Below are positions 11,180 to 22,829 of a stretch of 64,000 bases of DNA, piece after piece (the first letter of the stretch is position 1; each line of letters begins with the position of its first letter). The notes under the pieces were generated by a model. That model saw only the letters and a list, made by a program, of their open reading frames with translations. It searched no databases and had not been told where the DNA came from. The stretch comes from Styela clava (taxonomy: Eukaryota > Chordata > Ascidiacea > Stolidobranchia > Styelidae). The DNA lies in assembly GCF_964204865.1 (NCBI RefSeq), contig NC_135263.1, positions 18,707,426-18,771,425 on the forward strand, read 5' to 3'. The position numbers were made by a program, and so were the translations under genes.

Positions 11180-12556
11180 TTAAAGTTGAATTCTGAAATG
11201 TTTCATTTGGGTTTTGTTGTTTTTCATTGATAATTTCAATCTGAACTTGGATTTCATTGTCCTGAGGTAGGCCATGTCCTTTTGAGCTCGAGAAATATCA
11301 GATGCAGAAGAACTGTGCCACCCGATTGCTTTGTACTGCGCAATAAGCCTAGCTAATCGCTTTTGCTTTTTAGATGTATGCCTTTCAACAGGTGGAAAGT
11401 TCTGTTTGTAGTATCTCATTAAACTTCTATGACCAATAGATGACCCAGATGGTAGAACCAGTTCTAAATCCTGTATATCTATATCTGCAGATACATTATC
11501 ATCATCTTCCTCGCCTTCAGAATCCATTTCTACGTCATTCTCTTCCTCATCATCACCAAATTCATAGAAATCTGCATATTCCAATGCAGCATCCCCTGTA
11601 ACAAGCATATTGCAATGTCCCTTATCTTTCATGTGTTTCAATACAGAAGATATGGAATAAAATGCTTTTCCCTTCTCATTACACCACAAACATATGTTAC
11701 CCATTCCAACCTTTTCACCAAGATAGTTCAATAATCCCTCCAAGTCGGTTAAAAATGTAATATCTGGAATAAAAAATCCATGCTGCTTTGACATGTGAAG
11801 AACATTACACTCAATGTCTTTTGATGATTTAAGACAAAATAAACATTCCTGAGAAGAAATCTGTCTCTGTTTCAAACCAGTGAGTATGTCAGAAGACAGT
11901 GATTCTATATCTGCATCTTCATCTTTCATGATAATTTCCTCTTCATCAGCTTCTTCGTCATTCATCTCTTCATCAGAATCTACATCTTCCCATTCATCCT
12001 CATGTTCTGCTTCTTTTAGGGCTTTTGCTTGTTTTTTGAACCATCTCATACGAGGATTGTCACCAGATTTAAATTCTTTTGTGGTCTTTACTTTCTCATC
12101 TGCCCGTAATATTTTAGGTTTATCTAAATCTGCTTTCGCATCAGCAACAGCTTTTTTCATAGATTGACTTTCGTTTAGACCAGATTCATCTTTTTCATTT
12201 TTCAAGTCTTCCTTGGATAAATTTTGTTTTACTTGCTGCAAGTGAGCATTTTCATATTCTCTGTGTTTTTTTGATTGCTTATGATTTTCAAATGAATTAT
12301 GTGAATTGAAACGTTTTTGACATAGTTTGCACCAAAAGCCAGATATGCCTTCAGTGTCCTTGTCCGCAGTGACAACCTGGCGCTCCCTCACTTTTTCCTG
12401 GAAGGTTGATGCAGAAACTGGTGGCATTCCAACAACCTTTCGCTTCAAATTATAGCGATGCCAATCAGTTTTATAATGACCTCTTTGTTGATCAGGGTCA
12501 GAAAATGCCACATGACAACTTATGCATGTATAAGCAGACATATTATATGTTTTCAA
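11180..12556 (-). CDS. ZNF622: Zinc finger protein 622 / REI1-like pre-60S maturation factor
   Basis: A single uninterrupted 458-residue frame, close to the 477 residues of human ZNF622. The N-terminus carries a C2H2 finger (YTCISCHVAFSDPDQQRGHY, about residues 9-28), followed by the family signature TDWHRYNLKRKVVGMPPVS. A second finger, FWCKLCQKRF...HKQSKKH, lies near residues 73-97. An acidic linker follows at about 190-215, then CLFCLKSS...HMSKQHGFFIPD and CLWCNEKGKAF...HMKDKGHC. The C-terminal region has GHRSLMRYYKQNFPP, a basic KKQKRLARLIAQYKAIGW stretch, and ends with NNKTQMKHFR. Yeast REI1 and human ZNF622 act in the cytoplasm in late 60S ribosomal subunit maturation. The lack of introns contrasts with the neighbouring split genes and could reflect ancient retroposition, but the frame is intact. 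The start was chosen at the Met before the first finger. Confidence 0.95.
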   Translation of the reverse strand: MKTYNMSAYTCISCHVAFSDPDQQRGHYKTDWHRYNLKRKVVGMPPVSASTFQEKVRERQVVTADKDTEGISGFWCKLCQKRFNSHNSFENHKQSKKHREYENAHLQQVKQNLSKEDLKNEKDESGLNESQSMKKAVADAKADLDKPKILRADEKVKTTKEFKSGDNPRMRWFKKQAKALKEAEHEDEWEDVDSDEEMNDEEADEEEIIMKDEDADIESLSSDILTGLKQRQISSQECLFCLKSSKDIECNVLHMSKQHGFFIPDITFLTDLEGLLNYLGEKVGMGNICLWCNEKGKAFYSISSVLKHMKDKGHCNMLVTGDAALEYADFYEFGDDEEENDVEMDSEGEEDDDNVSADIDIQDLELVLPSGSSIGHRSLMRYYKQNFPPVERHTSKKQKRLARLIAQYKAIGWHSSSASDISRAQKDMAYLRTMKSKFRLKLSMKNNKTQMKHFRIQL

Positions 12557-12867
12557 TATTTATTTACTATAAATCTGCCTGTAAATAATGGAGTATGAAT
12601 TACACAAGATAAATGATTAGGAATTGATAATAATGGGAAAACTAATGTTGTCTTAGCTTAGCATGTGACTATTCACAGCCAGCATCATATTTCAAAAATT
12701 AGTGGTTGCAATGAAAAGTTCATTCAAGAAAAAACTGACAGAATAATTGAAAATTCCATAAACCAGAAAAATATTTTGGTCCTTTTTTTGGACAATAAAT
12801 GTTGCAACTTCAAAGAGAAATTCAGATGACAAGGAGGAATACTGACCAAGATCAAATAAAAGCTGAA
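12557..12867. other. 5' flank of ZNF622
   Basis: This is the upstream region of the - strand ZNF622 gene and presumably contains its promoter. I see no clear TATA box or other element that I would name. Confidence 0.35.
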
Positions 12868-13770
12868 TACAGGAATGAGAGGGCTTAATCACAGGGCGAA
12901 CAACAGCGTCTCGTCCAGTTACCAGTCCATGTCAGGTATGGGAATAGTTAGGCAGTTATTTGTTTCAGATGCATGAACTTGATGGTGGACAAAGCCGTAT
13001 TTGATACCAGTACAGCAGCAACCGACCAGTGCGTACCACCCTATGGAGGTGAGGCTTATATAGTACAATTTTGATCACAATAACATAATTTACTGTGAGC
13101 TGAAATTCAGAAATTGATTGATACAATGAAACATTGCTTCAATCCTCTATGCCAGCGGTTCCCAAACTGTGTTCCGCGAGCGTTATTTTTGTTAACCGTC
13201 TGCCTAGCTTTTTGACTTTCAAGTTCATTACCATTATCCCAAGTTTAGAGCAATCCTTTTGGTTTTGCTATCAGAAAACAAGTAGGTATAAAGAATAAAG
13301 GCAAAGGTCAACTCTTCTTCCTCCATCTCTGCCTGGTTTTACTTTGAAATGCTGAAAAAATTACTCAAGTTCGCTAAATACGATTCAGCAGATAAACTGT
13401 AGGTCTGCAGTTCGCGAAATTGCATCAAGTGCTTCTATCTTCATTGGACGTAACATTAGAGGCAAACACTACGTAATGAAAAGTAAACGACATAGAAAGG
13501 TGAAATGAATTTGTTGATTCATATACACAGCATTTAAATTAGGGAATAATAAAACATTTATAATAAATACAATATGTAAAATATTCAATATACTCTATTT
13601 TCAGTATGTTTAACACAATTCTGTTAGTTTTTGCGGCGCATTTGGCAACTCGTTACGGCGAATCCATTGGGAACCGCTACATTACACCACACAGAGTAAT
13701 CAGAGACGCGATGGCAAGCGTATTCCTAACGCTTAGCATGATGAGCCACATCCCCGGGCTTTGGTACTCT
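12868..13770 (-). repeat. tRNA-derived SINE split by a hAT insertion
   Basis: The left part (12868-13152) shares the SINE body (gtctcgtccagttaccag, catgtcaggtatggg). The right part (13681-13770) holds the tRNA-like head, seen in reverse as gtattcctaacgcttagcatgatg, which equals the A-box region of the copies near 42000. A hAT-like element at 13153-13680 separates the two parts, so the SINE is older than that insertion. Confidence 0.65.
13153..13680. mobile_element. hAT-like MITE nested in SINE
   Basis: The ends are imperfect inverted repeats: cagcggttcccaaactg on the left and cattgggaaccgcta on the right. The CAGNGGTTCCCAA start is typical of hAT elements. The flanking 8-mers do not match clearly, so the borders are good to a few bases only. 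Confidence 0.6.
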
Positions 13771-14342
13771 ACAGACTAGGGGCCAGCATTATCCGAATTC
13801 CAAGAATTTCCCTCCATTTAGCTCAATAAAACAAACACTCTATGTGTCTCACAAACGAGGGGCTTCTGGAATCACATCAGATGCTTCATATCGTGCCATG
13901 CTTGTCTCAATAACAATCTAAAATAATCGCGGCCGTCACATGACTAAAATTGCGGTTTTTTGCCAAAAACTCCTGAATGCTACGGTAAAAATTTTTTTCC
14001 TTCAGTAAATCGGATTTTTTTTCCCAAGGAATTCGATGATGACGTTATTAGATTGCGCTTTTTGTAGTATTTTGCGTAACTTCATTATACTGTATTATAA
14101 CCAATATATAGGGACAACAATGCTCATACGTCTCCCAAAGGAGGGGTGTCTGATTATCTGTAAAATGTGTTTCTCTGAAACGGGACAATGTCACTCGATT
14201 TGTATAGTGTGCTGTACGATAGCATTAGTTGTGCTTGATTGTTTACTGAACTCTATTTGATATGCTATTTCTGTATTTAAACAATCAACTATCGTTACCA
14301 TACCGGTATCTGTTTTCGTAATCGACCTGGCTCTCAAACTCA
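13771..14342. other. Left flank of the foldback element
   Basis: No gene or repeat was recognised. The small ORF at 14036-14260 has no motif I can support. Confidence 0.35.
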
Positions 14343-14363
14343 CTCCAGAACGGACAACACTAA

Positions 14364-17300
14364 GGGTGGAGATCAAAAACCTCACTTAACTTAAACCTGG
14401 ATTAAGACTAATCTCGGATTAGTTAAACTCGGTTTAACTTCGAAAGTTAAACGGAGATCAAAAACCCAGTTTAGCGGTTACTTAACTAATCCTGGTTTAA
14501 GTCCGACGCCACGAGGCATTTCATCAAAACGTCGTGGCATGTTGCTCTTTGACCTCGTATTCCCATGGCGATGACAACGCGAACCCGATTTTGTTGTAAT
14601 TTGCTGTCTTTGCAAAGTCGGTTTTTGATGTATTTCGTTGATTTTGCCAAAGCAAAACAAGCTGGGCGGCAGACCTACGAAGAGCTGACGCGCATTACCC
14701 GAAATGTCAAAATAATAACAATTTATCATAAATCCAACCTTTTTGGTCGAAGGGACACGTGATTCAAAAATAATTGCGCGGGCCACTTGACATGGTAGTT
14801 ATGATCTAGTTTTGCTACACTACTACAGGTTAAAAATAAAAAAAATACCCTCACATCAAACTTTCCCAATTATTAGAACAATAAAACTTGTTTTCCAACC
14901 ATTGACGGGCGCCATCAGTGGTTATTCCCAAAAGTTTAGCCAAAGACAAGATGCTTGATCATTTTTATCACAGCTCTAGTCGTACCCCTAACAGGGGCAA
15001 TGGCTGCAGTCTCCACGGTGATTTTATACCATCATTAACTACCCGCAAGAAGATAGCAAGTCACTAACTGAGCAGTAAACTTAATGTCAGCGCATCGTCA
15101 AGCGCCAAGGAATACGATAAAAACATTTTCCGCTTCTGCATTTAAAATTCCCGCATTAGAATTCCCAAGCTCTTCAACACGATGAGTTATGGTCTGTCTT
15201 GACAGGCTATTTTTGCAAACACCTAGAAATGCTTCTACATATTGCTCGCGGGCCACGAGTTGGACGACCCTGGTCTACAACACCAACTGAATCTAATATT
15301 TTACTCCTAAAACCTCAGCGTAACAACAAACAGACTTAAATTACAGAACCCACATCCTACTTAGAGTGAAAACAGACGAAATGAACACACTTCAGCTGAT
15401 AACCTATCCCTGGCAAGTTCTGGGCCACAGGCTTCTACATATTTAACATTTTATTATTTTGAAAATTTGTATTGCAAAAATAACTAATATTCATTTGTTC
15501 AAATGACTGCTAAAATGTACTGACATTCAAGAAATGGAAAAGCATAGAATCAATTCGGAAGAGGTGCTAAATTTTATCCTGGATCTACAGCTTTGAGACA
15601 GGAATGTGTCAACGTAATGCACACAGACACAGGTGCAATCATAGTTGTTGCTTTCGTTGCTATTTGAAGGTTTTATTTATTTCTTCTGCGGAAGACTCGC
15701 CAAGTGACGAAAAATTGACATAACTATGTTTCCTCTAAATGTTTTAGAATTATTGCAAGAATTATTTGTTTGTTAAGCTTAAGTTAACCGGGTTCCACAT
15801 ATTTGCTGGACACAGAGGCGTAGAATAAAGCACTGCTGCAACCTTGACTTTTACTATAATTCTATCCATAACAGTTGTTTGTCTTCATGACCTGAACAAT
15901 AAAAATAAAAATACAGGGTTAAAGATAGTATATTGATGAAGTGCGCTAGATATTAAAGAAGCAAATTTGACCTAGGCAATGACTAAAACCGAATGATTTG
16001 TATTCGAATTTGTACAGATTTTTTGTATTCTGAAATGATAGTTTTGAATTACGTAAAATCCAATGTATATTTAATTATATGAATTTGGAAAAGTAAAACA
16101 GTAGAGTATTCTTAGTTTTCAGATATTAACTCTTTTGTCTTCGATTGTGATTGCATGTCGAACAACTTTGCTCTACTCTAAAATCATGTGATACTAGTTT
16201 TGCCTGCATGTAAAAAGAAATGACTAGAATAAAAGTATCCTCACACTATACGAATAATACAGAATATACACACAAATTAAAAATAATTTTCATTTAACAG
16301 CTGATACTACATAAATTTAGGACAGTTCACATACAAATAATATGGCATTTAAATAGTGACAAACTCACAAATTTGCTCTTCCAATAGAGCTGATGAAATT
16401 GATCATCATCATGGCACTCAGACAGTTTACTTGACTTGAAACAGCTGTAGAAATAAATGAAAAATCAGAAAACAATGTTACATTAAAGAAATAGTTATGA
16501 TAGCATGAACCATTGCATTCATAATAATAAGTTATTGGCAATATATAGTTATCAATATACTCATTCCTGCATTTGGTGAAATTCATGGGCATGGTACTAC
16601 AATATTCTAGTTTCATTTTATATAGCAAGAGTCAGAATCATTAATACCATAAATATCGTACATATGTGCATACAGCATACCAATAACATGCAATATGATT
16701 TTACATTGGTGTATATCAAAATATCCACCCAACCTGCTATCTATTCGCTTCTCGCCTATTTTTTTTATCCAACTTCGGGAACTTGCAGACTTGTGAATTA
16801 GCCGATGACAAGATACATACACCGGGGTACAGTGCAGTAGTGATACATGGATATCGTAGGTAAATCTCAGTTCAGCTCATACACAAAATATAACCAAGAG
16901 GAATATTTTGGGCACTGGTAGATCTAAATATCTGAAAATATATCATTTTTGTTAAAACATTTTGAAGTTTATATTACTGAATTAGGACTAGGAGTATCTG
17001 TTCGACGGTACCACTGCGCAACTGCTTACCAACGAAACTATACTAAAATACTGGGCCCTATGTCTGTTTATGACAAGAACCAATATAGCAATATACTACT
17101 GGTACAACTGTAGTCTACAATCTAAGCTAAAATAAAACTTCACAAAAACTGCTAAGAAAATCAAAAAAACGCAAATACAGAAATATATCAATACGCCAGG
17201 TACCGTATGTATTTACCTTACTAGCCCAATTCCCCGTTGTGAATACTTTTGTTCGGGCGTAGTACGGTAGGTACCGGTACAGCACAGGTACCACCGCAAA

Positions 17301-17626
17301 TGCTACATATCGCAGCCTCGTGGTACAGGTATACAATTATTTATTCGTCGTGACGCTTGTACAGAGCTCCCTGCTACTCCATTTGTCGCCCCAGAATATA
17401 ATATAGATTGTACGGTAAGCGATAACATCCAACACGACAAGCGCCGCAATCCAAATGCACTCGACAAACCGAGTTAAACCACCTCCAGACCAGGTTTAAA
17501 AAATCGCCGATTTTAAGTCGAGATTTACGTCACAGAAAGTTAAACCACCTTTTTGATCCGGACTTAAACCGCCGATCCAAAGTTAAACTCCGATTCGAGG
17601 TTAAACTACCTTTTTGATCCCCACCC
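14364..17626. mobile_element. Harbinger-like element nested in the left foldback end (3.26 kb)
   Basis: The ends are inverted repeats: gggtggagatcaaaaa on the left and tttttgatccccaccc on the right. They are flanked by TAA on both sides (14361-14363 and 17627-17629). A 3-bp TWA target duplication is characteristic of PIF/Harbinger transposons. Both subterminal regions are packed with ggtttaa-type motifs, and an internal copy of the terminal motif (cggagatcaaaaaccc) lies near 14453. The insertion splits the foldback end after acactaa. The right foldback arm shows the unsplit sequence. No Harbinger transposase was recognised inside; ORFs such as 14478-14786 (- strand) and 16365-16628 (- strand) have no motif I can name. 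Confidence 0.72.
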
Positions 17627-17715
17627 TAAAAGGCTGAAGGAAGAAACGGATGAAGTGGAGGGAAAACGGAAGTTGAAGTGTTCCCAAAGGTGAAAAATTA
17701 AAAAACACTAAAAGG

Positions 17716-19060
17716 CTGAACACTAAAAGGAAGAAGTGGATGAAATTTCTTCCGACGGGTAGTTAGGTGGCTGAAGTCACTAAAAAGCTGAACACTAAAA
17801 GGAAGAAGTGGATGAAATTTCTTCCGACGAATAATGAGGTGGTTGAAGTCACTAAAAAGCTGAACACTAAAAGGAAGAAGTGGATGAAATTTCTTCCGAC
17901 GAATAATGAGGTGGTTGAAGTCACTAAAAAGCTGAACACTAAAAAGAAGAAGTGGATGAAATTTCTTCCGACGAATAATGAGGTGGTTGAAGTCACTAAA
18001 AAGCTGAACACTAAAAGGAAGAAGTGGATGGAATTTCTTCCGACGAATAATGAGGTGGTTGAAGTCACTAAAAAGCTGAACACTAAAAGGAAGAAGTGGA
18101 TGAAATTTTTTCCGACGAATAATGAGGTGGTTGAAGTCACTAAAAAGCTGAACACTAAAAGGAAGAAGTGGATGAAATTTCTTCCGACGAATAATAAGGT
18201 GATTGACGTCACTAAAAAGCTGAACACTAAAAGGAAGGAGTGGATGAAATTTTTTTCGACGAATAATGAGGTGGTCGAAGTCACTAAAAAGCTGAACACT
18301 AAAAAGAAGAAGTGGATAAAATTTCTTCCGACGAATAATGAGGTGGTTGAAGTCACTAAAAAGCTGAACACTAAAAAGAAGAAGTGGATGAAATTTCTTC
18401 CGACGAATAATGAGGTGGTTGAAGTCACTAAAAAGCTGAACACTAAAAGGAAGAAGTGGATGGAATTTCTTCCGACGAATAATGAGGTGGTTGAAGTCAC
18501 TAAAAAGCTGAACACTAAAAGGAAGAAGTGGATGAAATTTTTTCCGACGAATAATGAGGTGGTTGAAGTCACTAAAAAGCTGAACACTAAAAGGAAGAAG
18601 TGGATGAAATTTCTTCCGACGAATAATAAGGTGATTGACGTCACTAAAAAGCTGAACACTAAAAGGAAGGAGTGGATGAAATTTTTTTCGACGAATAATG
18701 AGGTGGTCGAAGTCACTAAAAAGCTGAACACTAAAAAGAAGAAGTGGATAAAATTTATTCCGACGATTGATGAGGTGGTTGAAGTCACTAAAAAGCTGAA
18801 CACTAAAAGGGAGAAGTGGATAAAAAAATTTCCGACGAATAATGAGGTGGTTGAAGTCACTAAAAACTGTACACTAAAAGGAAGAAGTGAATAAAGTTTC
18901 TTCCGACGAATAATGAGGTGGTTGAAGTCACTAAAAAGATGAACAGTAAAAGGAAGAAGTGAATGAAATTTCTTCCGGCGAATAATGAGGTGGTTGAAGT
19001 CACTAAAAAGATGAACACTAAAAGGAAGAAGTGGATGAAATTTCTTCCGATGGATAGTGA
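17716..19060 (+). repeat. 72-bp tandem repeat array, left foldback arm
   Basis: About 18 copies of a 72-bp unit containing gaagtcactaaaaagctgaa and gaaatttcttccgacgaat. Because 72 is a multiple of three and the units lack stops, the array is open for about 375 codons on the + strand and about 365 on the - strand. The + strand reading repeats VTKKLNTKRKKWMKFLP. Variant units recur in the same order 432 bp apart (six-unit blocks, for example at 18024 and 18456), which shows block duplication. I read this as a non-coding minisatellite. Confidence 0.95.
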
Positions 19061-20080
19061 GGAATACTTGAAAATTTAATATATTAGGAATTGGGTAATT
19101 TAATGTTTGTTCTGTTCGTATTTATGAGACAATGTCCTCGTGGATTCGTTTTTTGTTAATTTTTCATATGTTATGCTCAGTTCGAGCCTGGCGAATTGAA
19201 GGCCATGACATTCTCGTTATATTTTTTTTAATTTTGATGTAATGTGCAAACAAATTAGTATATATATATTTTCATATCTAGCTGTTCTAGATCAACAAAC
19301 CTTGTAATTTATAATATGTTTGTGGCCCACCTCAAAATGCCTCTGAGGCTTACCAGTGGCCCATGGCCCATTGGTTGAGAACCAGTGGTCTAACAGGACT
19401 TCGATTTGACTAATACATCATTATTCAAAGTCTTCGTGCGTGAACTGCTTGCAAAATTTATAAAAACAAATATTAAGTTCAAGGAATGAAATACGGAATC
19501 AAAAATAAATTATATTCGGGCACAATATCACGGCAATCTATTATTAATCACGGCAAATATCACGGCAATTATTATTAATTTTTGATTCCAATTTTCGTAT
19601 TTACAAAATACAACGGCGATCCATGGACTTAAAATGTGTGGTAAACTGCCCGATTATAATTAATTCTTGATACATATTTTCGTATTTATAAAATAATAAA
19701 AGATATATATGCGGACATTGAAGTGCCCGAATATAAAAAAAATCCATTCGTATTTACGTACTCACGAAAAAATTGTCGCAAGTCAGAAATATAATTTATA
19801 CTTTATCCCGCTTTTTGGCAAATAATTTGGATAATGGTTGGTATTTAAAAGTATGGACTTTTACTAGGATGATTTCGTGTTGCGCAAAATGTTCAAATCT
19901 ATGACCGATAGCACTATTTTAAATGCTTGCCGTATTAATTTAATTCTGATAACGTAACTCATGGTATATAAAAATATATCGCAGTAATCTGCAAACATGA
20001 AATGCATGGTAAATGGTAATATAGTCATGTTGTAGATAACAGTTATTCCATTGTTTATTGTATGCAAATTCCTTCATATA
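19061..20080. other. Left part of foldback loop
   Basis: AT-rich sequence. At about 19322-19390 a hAT-like terminus is visible; reversed it reads cactggttctcaaccaatgg. Its partner end was not found. No gene was recognised. Confidence 0.4.
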
Positions 20081-20088
20081 CTATAGAT

Positions 20089-20429
20089 CAGTAGTCGGCA
20101 ACCACCGGGCCGCGGCCCATCGCCGGTCTGCGGAAAGGTCACTACCGGTCCGCAGAAAGGTGACATGAAAACGTACAATGCCATTGTTATCTTCATGTGA
20201 GGTTGGGTTTTTAAAATGGCAATTACAAAAACGAAAGATCGAAGTGGGTTTAACGTAAGAAATACGTTACGTGAATAGTATCACCTTCGTTTTTGAATGT
20301 ATTGTCAACATACATTTTCTAACGCATATTATTTATTACATTAGATTAGTTCGTTTGTATAAAGGTGGTCCGCCAAAATTTTGGTCAGGCTTTACCGGTC
20401 CGTTACTGAAAAAAGGTTGCCGGCCACTG
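20089..20429. mobile_element. hAT MITE (341 bp)
   Basis: The ends cagtagtcggcaaccacc and ggttgccggccactg are inverted repeats. The element is flanked by the perfect 8-bp duplication ctatagat (20081-20088 and 20430-20437). It is too short to encode a transposase. It lies in the loop of the foldback element. Confidence 0.9.
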
Positions 20430-20437
20430 CTATAGAT

Positions 20438-22247
20438 CATTGATTTTCAACCGGTGTTCCGCGGAACACCGGTGTTCCGCGAGAGACCTCCGGGTGTTCC
20501 GCAGAAAATTGCTTTTTTGCAGTATTATGACGTCATAACTGATATTTAACCGTCCGATGGATTTAAATAAATTTCACAAAGCGCGGTTCACAACCGCTTC
20601 CAATCTTGCTATCATTTTCCACTACCTATCTTTGCGAAATGAGTTTTTAAGCATGGCCGGTCTAGGGCTGTGCAAAATATTCGAATAGCGAATACAATAT
20701 TAAAATATTCGAATGCCATTTTACTATTCGTATGTACAATACCACATAATCTGTACGCTTTGCTTGGGCACGGAATTCACGCCGGTAAATCGATCGCTTG
20801 GATTACGCGAGAATTCACCCTCGGCTTCCACTGTTATTATGCAAAAAGCGTGCCGACACTAGTCCGTAAATGTAGAAACGTCAACCCAAATAAGATATCT
20901 AAAATAAAGTTACCAGATTTTAAAGATGTTATTAGCCTCCGCATGCATGACCCGAATAGAAAATCATTTTCGGAAATTAAGAGTTACAAAGACGTTTTTT
21001 TTGGAGTGTTGAATTTGCAAATTCCGTAAATAAAATTATGAATTTCCCGGTAACGATATTAGCTATGATATTGGTCGGGGTATTGATTTGTTGTAAAATA
21101 AATGGTGACTTGAGGTGATTAAATATAATTAGCGTCTTCCCTTCTACTAGGTACGAAAAGCACTTGGGCACAAAATTGTTTACAATTTTTTTGGTATCAG
21201 GTCGCGTATGTAAAATATCGTTCAAGAGTGCTGCCAAACGACAACGTAGAAATGCCTTTATTTCAGATTTTAAATCAACATTCTTTATTCACGCAATCAC
21301 AGCTTCACAGATTTATCTAATCACAGTATCAAATTGATTTATTTCGAAAATAACACTGAGCCTAAGAAAGTCAATTGTCGTCTTAATAATAAATGTGTGC
21401 ATCCCGTTGACGATAATGATAATATTATTTGCTTAAAACTGGGACATTTAATTTGCAAACGGCGATAAGTTAGATCAGAGTCGGCGCAAAAGATAAATAT
21501 CAGAATACAATTAATTTGGCTTTGAAATCACTCCTTAATGTCATTAAAATCTGTCGCTGATGTGAACTCATAGTTATATCAATAATATGAAACTTCGATC
21601 TCCGCCGACCCACGGGAATTAATAGTTGCGCAAAAGAACAAATGGCGGGAATTTAAAAACGTTCAGGGGGACAAAATATCAGCGCATATGACGAAATTAA
21701 CCAGTTAAAATCGCTTTGTTGCCGATTTTCAATGTTTCTAATAATTTCCAAATCTACCTCCGACGTTCTGGACCCTGCTGCGTATAAAAAATATTCGGTA
21801 TTGTACTATTCGGTATTTGTTAAGAATATTCGAATTATTTGATTCGAAAAAAATATTCGATTTTGCCCACCCTTTTCTTGGCCGCCATAAGAGTATAAAA
21901 ACACGAAAAATTGAGAGTCGTCGAGAAAGAGCTGCGTGTTTGTCTCTCTCAATTAAATTCCAGCCAGAATAAAAAATTGAAACTCATCGAAACAGGCCCA
22001 GATATTACATTAAAATACCATTTCTGTTCCTAGCTCATCGGTAGCTCTGAATCGGAATATGTGTAACGTCTTTTTCAGCTGAAGTTGACAAGCTAATATT
22101 AAATCTCGTTAATTTATTTGTTTCCGAAATGATCGATGTCAGTTAATTGCATAATATAGTTTATTTCCAAAAATCTCATTTGGTGTTCCGTCACAATTTT
22201 AGAATAAAAAAAGTGTTCCGCGATACAAAAAAGGTTGAAAATCACTG
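20438..22247. mobile_element. hAT-like element in foldback loop (1.8 kb)
   Basis: The left end cattgattttcaacc pairs with the right end ggttgaaaatcactg. Both are followed inwards by gtgttccgcg motifs. The outer 8-mers do not match. A second element at 20664-21873 appears nested in it. No intact transposase was seen. Confidence 0.6.
20664..21873. mobile_element. Nested hAT-like element with attcgaat-rich ends
   Basis: The left end is agggctgtgcaaaatattcg; the right end, reversed, begins aagggtgggcaaaatcgaat. The inner part holds an ORF of 119 codons at 20670-21029 (+) with a basic segment (VRKCRNVNPNKISKIKLP) that I cannot assign. Part of the right half recurs at about 28550-28945. No target duplication is clear. 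Confidence 0.5.
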
Positions 22248-22261
22248 GTGTACGAGGTTAG

Positions 22262-22312
22262 GGATCAGGTTGTGCGACATCTTGGTGCGCATACTTCAGT
22301 AGTACCAATATT
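22262..22312 (-). repeat. Copy of the dispersed YY1-like motif
   Basis: Read on the - strand it contains ctgaagtatgcgcaccaag and then atgtcgcacaacctga, close to the copies at 56812 and 61773. The core here is CAAGATGTCG, one base off the others. It starts just after the hAT-like element ending at 22247. Confidence 0.6.
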
Positions 22313-22829
22313 TCAATTTCAACGAAGTTTAAATTAAATTTCAATCAAAATTAAATGTTTTCTAGAAGTCGGTATCTGATCGTTTATCAAATCATGTCAA
22401 GGCGTACCATAACTTAGTCGCAGAGAAGGTGTGCTGTTGCATATTTTTAACAAAATTGCAACGAACTTTCGGGTATACGATCCATTTAAATTTGCGTGTG
22501 ATAGAAACTTAGGTCAGTCACTCAACTGACAGATTGAAGGAAATTAATTACCCACACAGCACGTCAGCATCTCGAGTGATGATCAGGGTGTGTTGCGCTG
22601 AACATGAAAATGAATGAAGGCAGATCAATAAAAGTAAATAACGAAAAATTCATTTACATTCCCGTCTGGCAATTGGTGTTATTTGGAGTGTTTGTTTTTC
22701 TTCGCTAAACGGCTCTCTTTCTTTCGAATCGCGTAAATCAGATTCGAAAAAAATTGCGATTTGAATCGATTCAATTCATAAATCTAAAAGGGGCATGCCT
22801 ACTCATCAGTCCGCTTTCAGGGTCTTCAT

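Noticed and set aside
11880-12167. Serine-rich 95-codon ORF on the + strand
   Set aside because: It is the shadow of the acidic region of ZNF622 on the opposite strand.
17763-18894. Long ORFs on both strands (365 and 375 codons) as repeat-protein genes
   Set aside because: They are readings of a 72-bp minisatellite inside a transposon arm. Both strands are equally open, and there is no promoter, splice or domain evidence.
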